The notes: generated by a model from the sequence alone, not told the origin. 64,000 bases of DNA from Rhizobium sp. CCGE 510 (GCF_000292525.1 NZ_AEYF01000044.1:1-64000); one strand, 5' to 3'. Numbered from the stretch's first letter, positions 17,256-26,826 are shown. Numbers and translations: made by a program.

Positions 17256-17816
17256 TTATTGCGGCTGATACCGGAAAAAATGCACCCTCGTATCGCCAAA
17301 GACGCGGTTTTCGAGGAAAACATAGGAAGGATGCACGGAAACGACAATATCGGCGCGTTCTTCCAGCACCGCGATTGCGCCAGGCCGCAGCCAGCCGCCA
17401 TTTGCGGCGGCCGCCATCGCCTTCTCGCCGAGACCTTTGCCATAGGGCGGGTCGGCAAACAGCACGTCGAAGGCTTCGAGATTGCCGACGCTGCCGAGAT
17501 CGGTGGCATCGCGGCGCAGGATGCGCGTGCGGCCGTGCAGGCCGAGCGCATCGATGTTTTCCCAGAGCAGCGCCCTGCCCTCGACGCTGTTTTCGACGAA
17601 GAGCGCGTGGCGACAGCCGCGTGAAACGGCTTCGAGGCCAACGGCGCCGGTTCCGGCAAAAAGATCGAGGATCCGGGTGCCGTCGACACATTCCGGATAG
17701 GCATGGCTCAATATATTGAACAAGCTCTCGCGCGTCCGGTCGGCAGTCGGCCGGATATCATTGGATTTTGGCACGGCGAGAGGCCGTCCGCGAAATTCAC
17801 CGCCGACGATCCGCAC
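17256..17816 (-). CDS. rsmD: 16S rRNA (guanine(966)-N2)-methyltransferase RsmD
   Basis: 186 residues from a GTG start. The N-terminus MRIVGGEFRGRPLAVP and RPTADRTRESLFNIL are diagnostic of RsmD. The SAM-binding loop is LDLFAGTGAVGLEAVSRG and the catalytic motif is FADPPYGKG. It methylates G966 of 16S rRNA during small-subunit assembly. Its start overlaps the end of the upstream pseudouridine synthase gene by 20 bases when that gene is read through its frameshift, which fits a compact operon. Confidence 0.95.
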   Translation of the reverse strand: MRIVGGEFRGRPLAVPKSNDIRPTADRTRESLFNILSHAYPECVDGTRILDLFAGTGAVGLEAVSRGCRHALFVENSVEGRALLWENIDALGLHGRTRILRRDATDLGSVGNLEAFDVLFADPPYGKGLGEKAMAAAANGGWLRPGAIAVLEERADIVVSVHPSYVFLENRVFGDTRVHFFRYQPQ

Positions 17817-19693
17817 CGCGTGTCATTCCCTTTCCTTTTGCACCACCTCTGGACGGCCCGCCCGCAGGCTTGTCGCCGCCCGGCCTGTCACTTCCCGGCC
17901 TGTCGCCCTTCGGCTTACCGGAAAAATTCTTGGCCCCACCCGGCTTCGCACCAAAGCCCTTACCGCGTGGCTTGTCACCCGAAGGCTTATCGCCCGAAGG
18001 CCTGCCGCCCGTCGATTTATCGCCGAAGGACCGTTCGCCACGCGGACGCTCGGAGCGGCCTTCGCCGGCGGAGGCTCTGGCTGCGCGCGGACGTTCATCA
18101 CCATCCTCGCGCGGTCTGCGATCACCACGCGGCTTGTCGCCGAAGGGCCGATCGCCACGCGAAGGACGATCACCGAAAGGCCGGTCGCCGCGCGGACGCT
18201 CCGAACGGGCCTTCGCCTGCAGAGCTTCTGGTCCGCGGACGTTCGTCACCCCCTTCACGGGGGCGGCGTTCGCCGCGCGCCGGGCGGTCGCCAAAACCGC
18301 GGTCTTCGCGGGCAGGCCGATCCCCGAACGAACGCTTGCGGCCGGAGCCTTCACCCTCATCCTTGCGATGGGGCTGCTCGCTCGAGCGGATCCATTCGCC
18401 GTCCTCCTCGCGCACGCGATTGATCTGCGTGCGCGGGCGATCTTCGATATGGTGGGAACCGGCACCCTTTGCTGGCGCCTGTTCGCCGCGCCGGCGCGCG
18501 GTCTGCTCATTCTTGGCGGCTTTCGCCGCAGCCTTTTCGCCAAGCGGCCGGGCGCCGGGAGCCATCCAGACATTGGCGCTGCGACGCTGGCCGAGCGGCT
18601 GAGGACGCTTCGGCTTGTCATCATCCCTGCGGCCGCCATCGCGGCGATCGTCATCTCTACGGCCGCCACCGTGGCGATCGTCGCGCTTGGTGTCGAGGCG
18701 GCTCAGCGCCCGTTCGCGCTTGTCCTCGTCGCGGCGCGGACGCTGCTCGCGCCTTTCCGGCACTGGGGCTTCAGCCTCGTCCTCGGCAGCGACGGCCGGC
18801 GCATTGTAGAGCGGCGCGTCGAAATTCGCCTTGGCTTCCTCGATGAGGCGCGGGCCGAGCTGGTCGCGAAGCGTGCGGCCGCGCACTTCGATGACATGGC
18901 CTTCCGGCAAGTCGCCGAGCTGGAACGGGCCGTAGGAAATGCGGATCAGGCGGTTGACGTCGAGGCCGAGCGCGCCCATCACGTTCTTGATTTCGCGGTT
19001 CTTGCCTTCGCGAAGACCCATGGTGATCCAGACGTTCGACGCTTGAGTGCGGTCGATCGTCGCCTCGATCGAGCCATAAAGCACGCCGTCGACGGCGATG
19101 CCGTCCTTCAGCTTGTCGAGCGCATCCTGATCGATCTCGCCATGGGCGCGGACACGGTAGCGGCGCAGCCAACCGGTGGCCGGCAGCTCGAGCGCGCGGG
19201 CAAGACCGCCGTCATTGGTCAGCAGCAGCAGGCCTTCGGTATTGATATCGAGGCGGCCGATCGACATGACGCGCGGCAGTTCTTCCGGCAGATTGTCGAA
19301 GACGGTCGAGCGGCCTTCCGGATCGGCATTGGTGGTCACCAGACCGGCCGGCTTGTGATAGAGCCACAGCCTGGTGCGCTCGATGCCGCGGATCGGCACG
19401 CCGTCAACCTCGATGCGATCGGCGAGCGTAACGTTGACGACCGGGGTGTCGAGAGCCCTGCCGTTCAGCGTCACACGACCGTCCATGATCATGCGTTCGA
19501 TGTCGCGGCGGGACGCGACGCCGGCGCGCGCCATCACCTTGGAAATGCGTTCGGCCTTGGCCTCGCTATCGGTCTCTGCGGCGATCGCAGCCTTTGCCGG
19601 CTTCGGGCCGCCCGGCTTCGCGCCGGCCTTCGGCCCGTCGTCCCGTGAAAAGGGCTTTGCGCCCGGGCGTTTTGGCTTGTCTTTGGGTGTCAT
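17797..19693 (-). CDS. RluB-like pseudouridine synthase with low-complexity tail; frameshift near 18209
   Basis: The N-terminal frame (19693 to ~18210) encodes a Lys/Pro-rich leader, an S4 domain (ERISKVMARAGVASRRD), and an RsuA/RluB catalytic domain with the Asp in GRLDINTEGLLLLTNDGG and REGKNREIKNVM. A long disordered tail of RGDRPFGD-type repeats follows. In that frame the protein stops at 18170 after a tail that no longer matches the repeat. The repeat pattern (SERPRGDRPFGD, DGDERPRAARASAGEG, RGERSFGDK) continues in another frame to 17797. Comparing repeat units places one extra base in the GGG at 18207-18209. Read through it, the protein would be about 630 residues and end as GKGMTRGADRRR. 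The core is intact either way. It likely modifies 23S rRNA. Confidence 0.8.
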
Positions 19694-19747
19694 TTGTTGT
19701 TTGCCTGCCTTTTGGGCCTGTCTATCAGGTCACGCATCTGCGGTTAA

Positions 19748-20221
19748 GTGGAAATTCTTGCGATCGTGAAGACAAATCGTTTCATGGAGATGGCGCTTGA
19801 AGAAGCGCGTGCCGCCGGAGAACGCGGCGAGGTGCCGATCGGCGCCGTCGTCGTTGTCAACGATATCGCCATTTCACGGGCAGGAAACCGTACGCGCGAG
19901 CTTAAAGACGTGACCGCGCACGCTGAAATCGCGGCGATCCGGCTTGCCTGCGAAGCGCTCGGACAGGAGCGTCTCGTCGGCGCCGATCTCTACGTGACGC
20001 TCGAGCCTTGCACCATGTGCGCGGCAGCCATCTCGTTTGCGCGTATCCGCAGGCTCTATTACGGCGCCGAAGACCCGAAAGGCGGCGGCGTCGACAATGG
20101 CGTGCGATTTTATGTGCAGCCGACCTGTCACCACGCTCCGGAGGTTTATTCCGGCTTCAACGAGGTGGAAGCGGCAGAGATTTTGCGGACATTCTTTTCG
20201 CAAAAAAGAGAGGCGCCGTAA
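19748..20221 (+). CDS. tadA: tRNA adenosine(34) deaminase TadA
   Basis: 157 residues. The cytidine/deoxycytidylate deaminase zinc site is complete: TAHAEIAAI (His and catalytic Glu) and EPCTMCAAAI (two Cys). GEVPIGAVVV, GNRTRELKD and DPKGGGVDNG are typical of TadA, which converts A34 of tRNA-Arg(ACG) to inosine. An in-frame GTG at 19766 and an ATG at 19784 are alternative starts; the first gives a length nearer the family norm. It is divergent from the pseudouridine synthase gene with 54 bases between. Confidence 0.92.
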   Translation: MEILAIVKTNRFMEMALEEARAAGERGEVPIGAVVVVNDIAISRAGNRTRELKDVTAHAEIAAIRLACEALGQERLVGADLYVTLEPCTMCAAAISFARIRRLYYGAEDPKGGGVDNGVRFYVQPTCHHAPEVYSGFNEVEAAEILRTFFSQKREAP

Positions 20222-20264
20222 TCCGCACGCATGCCGTCATCTTCGGCTTTCGCGCTATTGGCTG

Positions 20265-20399
20265 CCCCTCACCCTAACCCTCTCCCCGTAAACGGGGCGC
20301 GACGTGCCCTGCAAGACGTTGGCTAGGGACGGAGAGGTTGCGGCTATTCCCCTTCGCCCCGCAAGCGGGGAGAAGGTGCCGGCGGCGGATGAGAGGCTG
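20265..20399 (+). repeat. Palindromic intergenic repeat, family A copy 1
   Basis: It begins CCCCTCACCCTAACCCTCTC, contains the hairpin CCCCGTAAACGGGG and ends with a second hairpin around CGCCCCGCAAGCGGGG before a GGCGGATGAGAGG tail. The two outer ends are roughly complementary. Copies are at 29762-29903 and 36843-36981. All three lie in the same orientation between two convergent genes (here tadA and the lipoprotein gene), where they could act as transcription stops. Confidence 0.8.
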
Positions 20400-20462
20400 A
20401 CCGGCGCTGTCTAACAAACTCTAACCAACCAAACAGCCGCGCCTAAGCACCGGGACAAGCTG

Positions 20463-21092
20463 CTATTGCAGGAGGTTCCACCACTGCTTGCCGGTGTTGG
20501 CGACCGCCGCATCCTTCTTGCGCTTCTTCTGCTTCTTGAGCTCGGGCTCGCCGAGATCATCAAGCTTTGCCGGATCGTCGACGGTGCGGTAGCCGGGCGG
20601 CGGATCGGAAATATAGCGGCGCTGATCGATATAGGAGCCCTTCTGCAGGGCGCGGGCTTCACGATAGGCCTTGGTCTGGGCTTCCGTCGTGCGCCGGCCG
20701 CCTTCGATTGCCGAGCTGGCGAGCGGTGAGCGGTAATTCGGATTGTCCGAGTTCGCGTCTGCCTCCCCGACCAGGCGGGCGCGGGTTTCCTCCGGCGATT
20801 CAATCCATTGCGGATTGTCCTTGTTGGCGACCGTCTGCTGCGGCGCAACGAGGGTCTCCTTCTGCGCCTGGGCCGGCAGCACCAGCGTCGGGCGCGGCGT
20901 GTACTTGACGCCCTTGTTCTTCGGATCCGGCCCGGTCAATGACACGGACTGGCCGAGATCGTCGGTCAATTGCTCCATGGCAGTCTTGTCGGTGCCGTAG
21001 GTCGGGCTGCTGGCGCAGCTGGAGACCAGTGAGCATCCCGCCATGACGACAGACAGGCAGGCGCCCATACGGAACCAATGCGTTGCGAACAT
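20463..21092 (-). CDS. Hypothetical lipoprotein
   Basis: 209 residues from ATG 21092, which follows GGAAGGG by about five bases; an in-frame start at 21137 is less likely. The N-terminus MFATHWFRMGACLSVVMAGC runs into SLVSSCASS, a lipobox with Cys near residue 26 by this start. The mature protein is polar and Pro/Lys rich, with DPPPGYRTVDDPAKLDDLGE and a basic run KKQKKRKKD. I do not recognise a catalytic domain. It follows ileS by 131 bases on the same strand and may be co-transcribed. Confidence 0.75.
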   Translation of the reverse strand: MFATHWFRMGACLSVVMAGCSLVSSCASSPTYGTDKTAMEQLTDDLGQSVSLTGPDPKNKGVKYTPRPTLVLPAQAQKETLVAPQQTVANKDNPQWIESPEETRARLVGEADANSDNPNYRSPLASSAIEGGRRTTEAQTKAYREARALQKGSYIDQRRYISDPPPGYRTVDDPAKLDDLGEPELKKQKKRKKDAAVANTGKQWWNLLQ

Positions 21093-21223
21093 GAAAACCC
21101 TTCCAGCCACCGGTGCAATCGTTGCCCAACCGGACAACCGTCCCCCTGACGCAAAAATCCGGCCATTTTCAGGCAGCTTTTACCGGATGAACCGCGAAAA
21201 CGCAATTCACCCGGCAATAATCT

Positions 21224-24115
21224 TCACGCGAGCACGGCAAGTTCGCGAAGGGCGGTAGCGTCGCGGGCCGAGACATCGGGATATTCGGGATCGGAACCGA
21301 CATCCCTGGTGATGCGCCAGGAGCGGGCGCATTTCTCACCCTCTGCAAGCTTCGGCACGACACTGACCTCAGGCACTTCGGCAAGGCGGAAGGCATCCGC
21401 CGGGCCGTCGTCGGCCCTGATCTCGATTGCCGAGGTGATGCAGACTTCAGTGAAGTCCTGGCCTTCGAGCGCCTTCAGCAATTCCGGATCGGCGATGTGG
21501 ACGACGGGCGCGGCTTCCAGCGAGGAGCCGATGCGCTTGTCCTTGCGCTCGATTTCCAGGGCGCCTGTGACAACCGAGCGGACGGCGCGGATCTTCTTCC
21601 ACTTGTCGGCCAGGGCCTCGTTGCGCCATTCCTTTGCAACCGGGGCAAACTGCTCCAGATGCACGGAAACGGCAGACGGATTGCGCGACAGCCAAGCCTC
21701 TTCGGTGGTGAAGGGCAGCATCGGGGCAAGCCAGGTCACCAGGCAATCGAAGATCTGGCGGATGACGTGCAGGCTGGCGCGCCGGCGCAGGCTCGACGGC
21801 GCGTCGCAGTAGAGCGCATCCTTGCGGACATCGAAATAGAAGGCCGAAAGCTCGACATTGGCGAAGTCGATCAGCGCGCGGGCGATCTTCTTGAAGTCGA
21901 AGGCATCGTAGTTTTCGCGCACCAGCGCGTCGAGTTCGGCAAGCCGGTGCAGCATCAGCTGCTCCAGCTCCGGCAGATCGGCAAAGGCGATCTCCTCGCC
22001 CGTGTCGTGGGCGAGCGTGCCGAGCATCCAGCGGATGGTGTTGCGCAGCTTGCGATAGGCATCGACATTGGTCTGGATGATCGTCTTGCCGACGCGCAGG
22101 TCGTCGGCATAGTCCGAGGTCATGACCCAGAGGCGCAGGATGTCGGCGCCGGCATCCTTCATCACTTCCTGCGGCGCGGTGACGTTGCCCTTCGACTTCG
22201 ACATCTTCTCGCCCTTCTCGTCCATGGTGAAGCCATGGGTGAGGACGGCGTTGTATGGCGCGCGGCCGCGGGTGGCAGCCGATTCCAGCAGCGACGAATG
22301 GAACCAGCCGCGATGTTGGTCTGACCCTTCGAGATAAAGGTCGGCCGGCCACTTCAGGTCCGGGCGGTCTTCGAGCGTGAAGGTGTGTGTCGAGCCAGAA
22401 TCGAACCAGACGTCGAGGATATCCATGACCTGCACCCAGCGGGAGTGGTCATGATCGTTGCCGAGGAAGCGCTCCTTGGCGCCTTCGGCAAACCAGGCGT
22501 CGGCGCCCTCCTGTTCAAACGCTTCGAGGATGCGGGCGTTGACGGCGGCGTCGACCAGGACCTCGCCCTGCTCGTCGGCAAAAACGGCGATCGGCACGCC
22601 CCATGCCCTTTGACGAGAAAGAACCCAGTCCGGGCGGCCCTCGATCATCGCCCGCAACCGGTTCTGGCCGGCGGCGGGCACGAAGCGGGTGTCGTCGATC
22701 GCACCGAGCGCGCGAGAACGCAGCGTGGAACCGTCGGCAAGGGTCTTGTCCATATAGACGAACCATTGCGGCGTGTTGCGGAAGATCACCGGCTTCTTCG
22801 AGCGCCAGGAATGCGGATACTGATGCTTCAGTCGGCCACGGGCAAAGAGCGCCTTGCATTCGATCAGAGCCTTGATGACGCGGTCGTTGGCATCGCCCTT
22901 CTTGCCGTTGTCGTCGATGACGCGGGCGCCTTCGAAGCCTGGGGCGTCCGATGTGTAGAAGCCGCCGTCATCGACCGGGAACGGGATCTTGGTGTCGATG
23001 CCGCGGGCCTCAAGCGAGCGGACAGCCGACATCCAGGCATCGAAGTCTTCGCGACCGTGGCTGGGTGCCGTATGAACGAAACCGGTGCCGGCATCGTCGG
23101 TAACGTGGTCGCCGTCGAGCAGGGGCACGGCGAATTCATAGCCGCCGCCGAGACCCTTGAAGGGATGAGCGCAGGTCATCGCTGCGAAGTCGGCGGTAGA
23201 GACATCGCCCAGGCGCTGGTACTGCAGCTTGGACTTGGCGAAGGATTCTTCAGCCAGCTTGTCGGCAAAGATCAGCTTTTCGCCGGGACGCGGACCAAAT
23301 TCGTTCTCGGCAGCCATCACCTCATAGAGACCGTAGGAGACACGCGCGGAAAAGGAGATCGCCCGGTTGCCGGGGATCGTCCAGGGCGTGGTCGTCCAGA
23401 TGACCACGAACGCATCCTTGAGCGCGGCCGGACCGTCGACGACCGGGAATTTCACCCAGATCGTGTCGCTCTCGTAGTCCTGGTATTCAACTTCAGCTTC
23501 GGCCAGTGCCGTACGCTCGACGACCGACCACATGATCGGCTTGGAGCCGCGATAGAGCTGACCGCTTGCGGCGATCTTCAAAAGTTCGCCGGCGATGCGC
23601 GATTCCGCGTGGAAGTTCATCGTCGTATAGGGATTGTCGAAGTCACCCTCGATGCCGAGACGCTTGAACTCTTCGGCCTGGGTCTTGATCCAGCCGGTGG
23701 CAAATTCACGGCATTCGCGGCGGAATTCGTTGACCGGGACATCGTCCTTGTTCTTGCCCTTCTCGCGGTACTTCTCTTCGATCTTCCATTCGATCGGCAG
23801 GCCGTGGCAATCCCAGCCGGGCACGTAGTTGGCGTCGTAACCGCGCATCTGGAACGAACGGTTGATGACATCCTTGAGGATCTTGTTCAGCGCGTGGCCG
23901 ATATGGATGTTGCCGTTGGCATAGGGCGGGCCGTCGTGCAGCACAAACTTTTCGCGGCCGGCGGCCGAGGCGCGCAGTTTCTTGTAGAGACCCATCTCCT
24001 GCCAGCGCTTGACCAGCTCCGGCTCCTTCTGCGGCAGGCCGGCGCGCATCGGGAAATCGGTTTCAGGCAAATAGAGGGTCTTCGAATAGTCGATCTTTTC
24101 GGCTGTGTCGGTCAT
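21224..24115 (-). CDS. ileS: Isoleucine--tRNA ligase
   Basis: 963 residues. Class I signatures are GNIHIGHALNKIL (HIGH at 71-74) and GEKMSKSKGN (KMSKS near residue 637). The CP1 editing domain carries WTTTPWTIPGNRAI and the conserved Asp in DDAGTGFVHTAPSHG. The C-terminal segment reads KCARSWRITRDVG followed by DVSARDATAL, where zinc-finger types have CxxCW and CxxC. Three of the four zinc ligands are therefore absent. I expect the enzyme is functional, since many IleRS lack a zinc-binding tail. It is part of the leftward HAD-ribF-ileS-lipoprotein group. Confidence 0.97.
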   Translation of the reverse strand: MTDTAEKIDYSKTLYLPETDFPMRAGLPQKEPELVKRWQEMGLYKKLRASAAGREKFVLHDGPPYANGNIHIGHALNKILKDVINRSFQMRGYDANYVPGWDCHGLPIEWKIEEKYREKGKNKDDVPVNEFRRECREFATGWIKTQAEEFKRLGIEGDFDNPYTTMNFHAESRIAGELLKIAASGQLYRGSKPIMWSVVERTALAEAEVEYQDYESDTIWVKFPVVDGPAALKDAFVVIWTTTPWTIPGNRAISFSARVSYGLYEVMAAENEFGPRPGEKLIFADKLAEESFAKSKLQYQRLGDVSTADFAAMTCAHPFKGLGGGYEFAVPLLDGDHVTDDAGTGFVHTAPSHGREDFDAWMSAVRSLEARGIDTKIPFPVDDGGFYTSDAPGFEGARVIDDNGKKGDANDRVIKALIECKALFARGRLKHQYPHSWRSKKPVIFRNTPQWFVYMDKTLADGSTLRSRALGAIDDTRFVPAAGQNRLRAMIEGRPDWVLSRQRAWGVPIAVFADEQGEVLVDAAVNARILEAFEQEGADAWFAEGAKERFLGNDHDHSRWVQVMDILDVWFDSGSTHTFTLEDRPDLKWPADLYLEGSDQHRGWFHSSLLESAATRGRAPYNAVLTHGFTMDEKGEKMSKSKGNVTAPQEVMKDAGADILRLWVMTSDYADDLRVGKTIIQTNVDAYRKLRNTIRWMLGTLAHDTGEEIAFADLPELEQLMLHRLAELDALVRENYDAFDFKKIARALIDFANVELSAFYFDVRKDALYCDAPSSLRRRASLHVIRQIFDCLVTWLAPMLPFTTEEAWLSRNPSAVSVHLEQFAPVAKEWRNEALADKWKKIRAVRSVVTGALEIERKDKRIGSSLEAAPVVHIADPELLKALEGQDFTEVCITSAIEIRADDGPADAFRLAEVPEVSVVPKLAEGEKCARSWRITRDVGSDPEYPDVSARDATALRELAVLA

Positions 24116-24402
24116 ATCGGGACAATCGTTTCTGGCGGCCCAGAAAGGGGCGCAACGGCGTGAAAAAGCTGGTGACGGAAGCGCTTATATCCAAGCGCTG
24201 AAAACCCGGACCTCCCGGCCGCTTAGCGCGCGCGGAAGGCCGGGCCGATAATTCGCATCGTCATCGCCAGCCGAAATTTCGTCATAGCGGCGGTTCATAG
24301 GCGTTTTTGACTGGAAAAGGAAGAGCAGAATTCGCGGGTGCGCCATCGGCAGCAATGGCGGGAATCACTAGTCTACCCGCGACTGCCACACTCATCGCGA
24401 CC

Positions 24403-25386
24403 TCAGGAAAAACAAAGCTTCCGGTCGAGTTCGCCGAGCGGTTTCACCCCGGAAAGCAGTGCTCTCGCCTCCTCCTCGTCGCGCTTGATCTGGGCGACCA
24501 GCGGATCGAGGCCGTCGAATTTCAGCTCGGGCCTGATATAGCCGAAGAAGGAGACGGCGCAGCGCTGGCCGTAGAGGTCCCCGCTGAAGTCGAAAAGATA
24601 GGTTTCGAGCAGCGGCGCGCCGTTTTGCGTCACCGTCGGGCGGCGGCCGTAGCTTGCGACGGCGTCGTGCAGCGTGCCGTCTTGGCGGCGGAAGCGGACG
24701 GCGTAGATGCCGGCGGCGAGTTCGACCTCCGGCGGCAGGCGCATGTTGGCGGTGGGAAAACCGAGCTGCCGGCCGAGCTTTTCGCCGTCGATCACTTCGG
24801 CCTCAACCGTGTAATGATAACCCAGCATGCCGGCGACTTCGCTGACATTGCCATCGCTTAAAAGCGCGCGGATATGGCTCGAAGAGACGACGTCGGCGTT
24901 TTCGTCGCGGAAGGCGTCGATCAGGGTGACGCCGAAGCCATAGGTCTGACCGGCATTCATCAGAAAAGCGGGACCGCCCTCGCGGCCACGGCCGAAATGG
25001 AAATCGAAGCCGGTGACCACCTCTGAGGCGCCGAGCCAATCCTTGAGAATCGAATGGATGAAATCGTCGGCCGAGCGCTGAGAGAACTCATGATCGAAGG
25101 GATATTCGATGACGGCGCTGAAACCGAGCGTTTCCAGGATGCGGGCCTTCAGCGGCGCCGGCGTCAGGCGGAAGACCGGCGCCTCAGGCCGGAAGACCGT
25201 GCGCGGATGCGGCTCGAACGTCAGCACCAAGGCGGGGATGCCGCGCGCCCTGGAGATTTCGAGCGCGCGGTTCAGCACCGACTGGTGGCCACGGTGCACG
25301 CCGTCGAAATTGCCGATGGCAATGACGCCGCCCTTCAGATGGGCCGGCAAGGGTTCCCGGGTTTCATTGCGGTGGAAAACGGTCAT
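24403..25386 (-). CDS. ribF: Bifunctional riboflavin kinase/FMN adenylyltransferase RibF
   Basis: 327 residues from ATG 25386; an upstream ATG at 25425 overlaps the previous gene. The N-terminal FMN adenylyltransferase half has AIGNFDGVHRGHQ and LTFEPHPRTVF. The C-terminal riboflavin kinase half has GRQLGFPTANM with AAGIYAV and ETYLFDFSGDLYGQ. Together they make FMN and then FAD. It lies 14 bases after the HAD gene. About 287 bases with no recognisable feature separate it from ileS. Confidence 0.95.
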   Translation of the reverse strand: MTVFHRNETREPLPAHLKGGVIAIGNFDGVHRGHQSVLNRALEISRARGIPALVLTFEPHPRTVFRPEAPVFRLTPAPLKARILETLGFSAVIEYPFDHEFSQRSADDFIHSILKDWLGASEVVTGFDFHFGRGREGGPAFLMNAGQTYGFGVTLIDAFRDENADVVSSSHIRALLSDGNVSEVAGMLGYHYTVEAEVIDGEKLGRQLGFPTANMRLPPEVELAAGIYAVRFRRQDGTLHDAVASYGRRPTVTQNGAPLLETYLFDFSGDLYGQRCAVSFFGYIRPELKFDGLDPLVAQIKRDEEEARALLSGVKPLGELDRKLCFS

Positions 25387-25400
25387 CGGCTGGCTTCTCT

Positions 25401-26249
25401 TTATGCAAGGCGCGGCATCCACCACTTCGGCGCGGCGTTTTCCCGATCAAGATAGGCGTTGAGGATCGCCTCGTCGGTCTCGCCGTTCAAGGTGTATTCC
25501 TTGGCGTGAATACCGCCGCTGATGTAGAGAAGGTCGAGGCCGTAATTCAAGGCGCCGCGCACATCAGTCGGCATGCCGTCGCCGATCGCCAGCACGCGGT
25601 CGACGGGAAAATCGCCGCGAAGCTCGCGAGCAGCGGCCAGCGTCGCCTCGTAGATCGGCCGGTGCGGTTTACCGGCAATGCGGGTGCTGCCGCCAAGCTG
25701 CTCATAATAGGCGGCCATGGCGCCGGCGCAGGGGATGATGCGATGGCCGCGCTCGACGACGAGGTCGGGATTGGCGCAGATCATCGGCACCTCGCGGGCT
25801 TTGAATTCCAAAAGCATGTCGGTGTAATCCTCCGGCTTCTCGGTTTCGTCGTCGAAAAAGCCGGTACAGACCAACGATTGCGCTTCGCTGGCCGGACTAC
25901 GCTCGACGCCAATGCCTTCGAGAAGCGCCTTGTCGCGCTCGGGGCCGAGCAGAAAGACCGTCTTCGGCCCTTCGGCAATCAGCCGGCGGGTGACGTCGCC
26001 TGATGTGACGATCCTGTCATAGGCGCTGTCGGGAACGCCGATCTGGCGCAGTTGCTCGACCACCTGCCAGGAAAGGCGCGGCGAATTGGTGATGAGGACG
26101 ACGGCGACGCCGTTGGCGCGGGCCGCTTCAAGGGCAGCGGCTGCCTTCGGGAACGGATCGACGCCATTGTGAACGACGCCCCAGACATCGCAGAGCACCA
26201 CATCATAGTGACCTGTTATCTCCGAGAAGTTTTCTATCCGCCTGGCCAT
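25401..26249 (-). CDS. HAD-superfamily hydrolase, NagD-like (TIGR01459 type)
   Basis: 282 residues. Motif I is VVLCDVWGVVHNG with the Asp pair; VLITNSPR is motif II; AGKPHRPIYEATL is motif III; and AIGDGMPTDVRGALNYG is motif IV. The C2 cap between motifs II and III is the NagD type. The combination, with GVVHNGVDPFP, matches the alphaproteobacterial TIGR01459 family, whose substrate is unknown. It starts the leftward operon with ribF and ileS and is divergent from groESL. Confidence 0.88.
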   Translation of the reverse strand: MARRIENFSEITGHYDVVLCDVWGVVHNGVDPFPKAAAALEAARANGVAVVLITNSPRLSWQVVEQLRQIGVPDSAYDRIVTSGDVTRRLIAEGPKTVFLLGPERDKALLEGIGVERSPASEAQSLVCTGFFDDETEKPEDYTDMLLEFKAREVPMICANPDLVVERGHRIIPCAGAMAAYYEQLGGSTRIAGKPHRPIYEATLAAARELRGDFPVDRVLAIGDGMPTDVRGALNYGLDLLYISGGIHAKEYTLNGETDEAILNAYLDRENAAPKWWMPRLA

Positions 26250-26408
26250 TCCGATTTCCCCGCTTCAGTCACCGGTGACATTGCAAAGGCGCAAGGCGAT
26301 GGCAAGGCATTTTCTTTGCCGTGCTGCAACGGGCGGGGTTTCGGCCGCAATCTCCGCAATTCTCCGGCCTCTTCACAATTCCGGCACAAAAATTCGTGAT
26401 GGCTCTCA

Positions 26409-26437
26409 TTGACTCCTTTCGGAGCCATCCCTAAATG
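26409..26437 (+). promoter_or_regulatory. Candidate groESL promoter
   Basis: TTGACT (26409-26414), 17 bases, then TAAATG (26432-26437). The -35 box is strong and the -10 weak. The predicted start of transcription falls at the first bases of the CIRCE element, the usual position for HrcA control. A heat-shock sigma (RpoH) promoter is not obvious by eye. Confidence 0.5.
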
Positions 26438-26444
26438 CTCGTCG

Positions 26445-26471
26445 CTAGCACTCACCGCAAGGGAGTGCTAA
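26445..26471 (+). promoter_or_regulatory. CIRCE element (HrcA operator) upstream of groES
   Basis: An inverted repeat CTAGCACTC, nine bases ACCGCAAGG, then GAGTGCTAA. It differs from the CIRCE consensus (TTAGCACTC-N9-GAGTGCTAA) at one base of the left arm. It sits 59 bases before the groES ATG and predicts repression by HrcA, released on heat shock. hrcA itself is not in this window. Confidence 0.95.
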
Positions 26472-26529
26472 CATATATCCATGTGGGCCGATCCGGCCCG
26501 CGAATGTCATTCGATCGAGGGATTAGACA

Positions 26530-26826
26530 ATGGCAAGCACCAACTTCCGCCCCCTTCACGACCGCGTCGTTGTTCGCCGCGTTGAGTCCGAAGCCAAGAC
26601 CAAGGGTGGCATCATCATTCCCGATACCGCCAAGGAAAAGCCGCAGGAAGGCGAAATCGTCGCCGTCGGTTCCGGCGCGCGCGATGAGTCCGGCAAGGTC
26701 GTCGCACTCGACGTCAAGGCTGGCGACCGCATCCTGTTCGGCAAGTGGTCCGGCACCGAAGTCAAGATCGACGGCGAAGACCTTCTGATCATGAAGGAAG
26801 CCGACATTATGGGCATCATCGGCTGA
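26530..26826 (+). CDS. groES: Co-chaperonin GroES
   Basis: 98 residues, the usual size. FRPLHDRVVVRRVESEAKTKGGIIIPDTAKEKP includes the mobile loop that contacts GroEL, and ILFGKWSGTEVKIDGEDLLIMKEADIMGII is the conserved C-terminal half. It forms the heptameric lid of the cytosolic chaperonin. It follows a CIRCE operator and is 70 bases upstream of groEL, so the two form a heat-inducible operon. Confidence 0.98.
   Translation: MASTNFRPLHDRVVVRRVESEAKTKGGIIIPDTAKEKPQEGEIVAVGSGARDESGKVVALDVKAGDRILFGKWSGTEVKIDGEDLLIMKEADIMGIIG

Noticed and set aside
17768..19648. 626-codon rightward frame over the pseudouridine synthase gene
   Set aside because: Antisense to a recognised protein and made of Arg/Ala repeats from the low-complexity tail.
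20265..20399. CRISPR-like repeats
   Set aside because: The palindromic families are dispersed single elements, not regularly spaced repeat-spacer arrays, and no cas gene is present.
22385..24163. Long open frame antisense to ileS (592 codons)
   Set aside because: It mirrors ileS codons on the opposite strand and has no recognisable domain; typical of GC-rich genomes.
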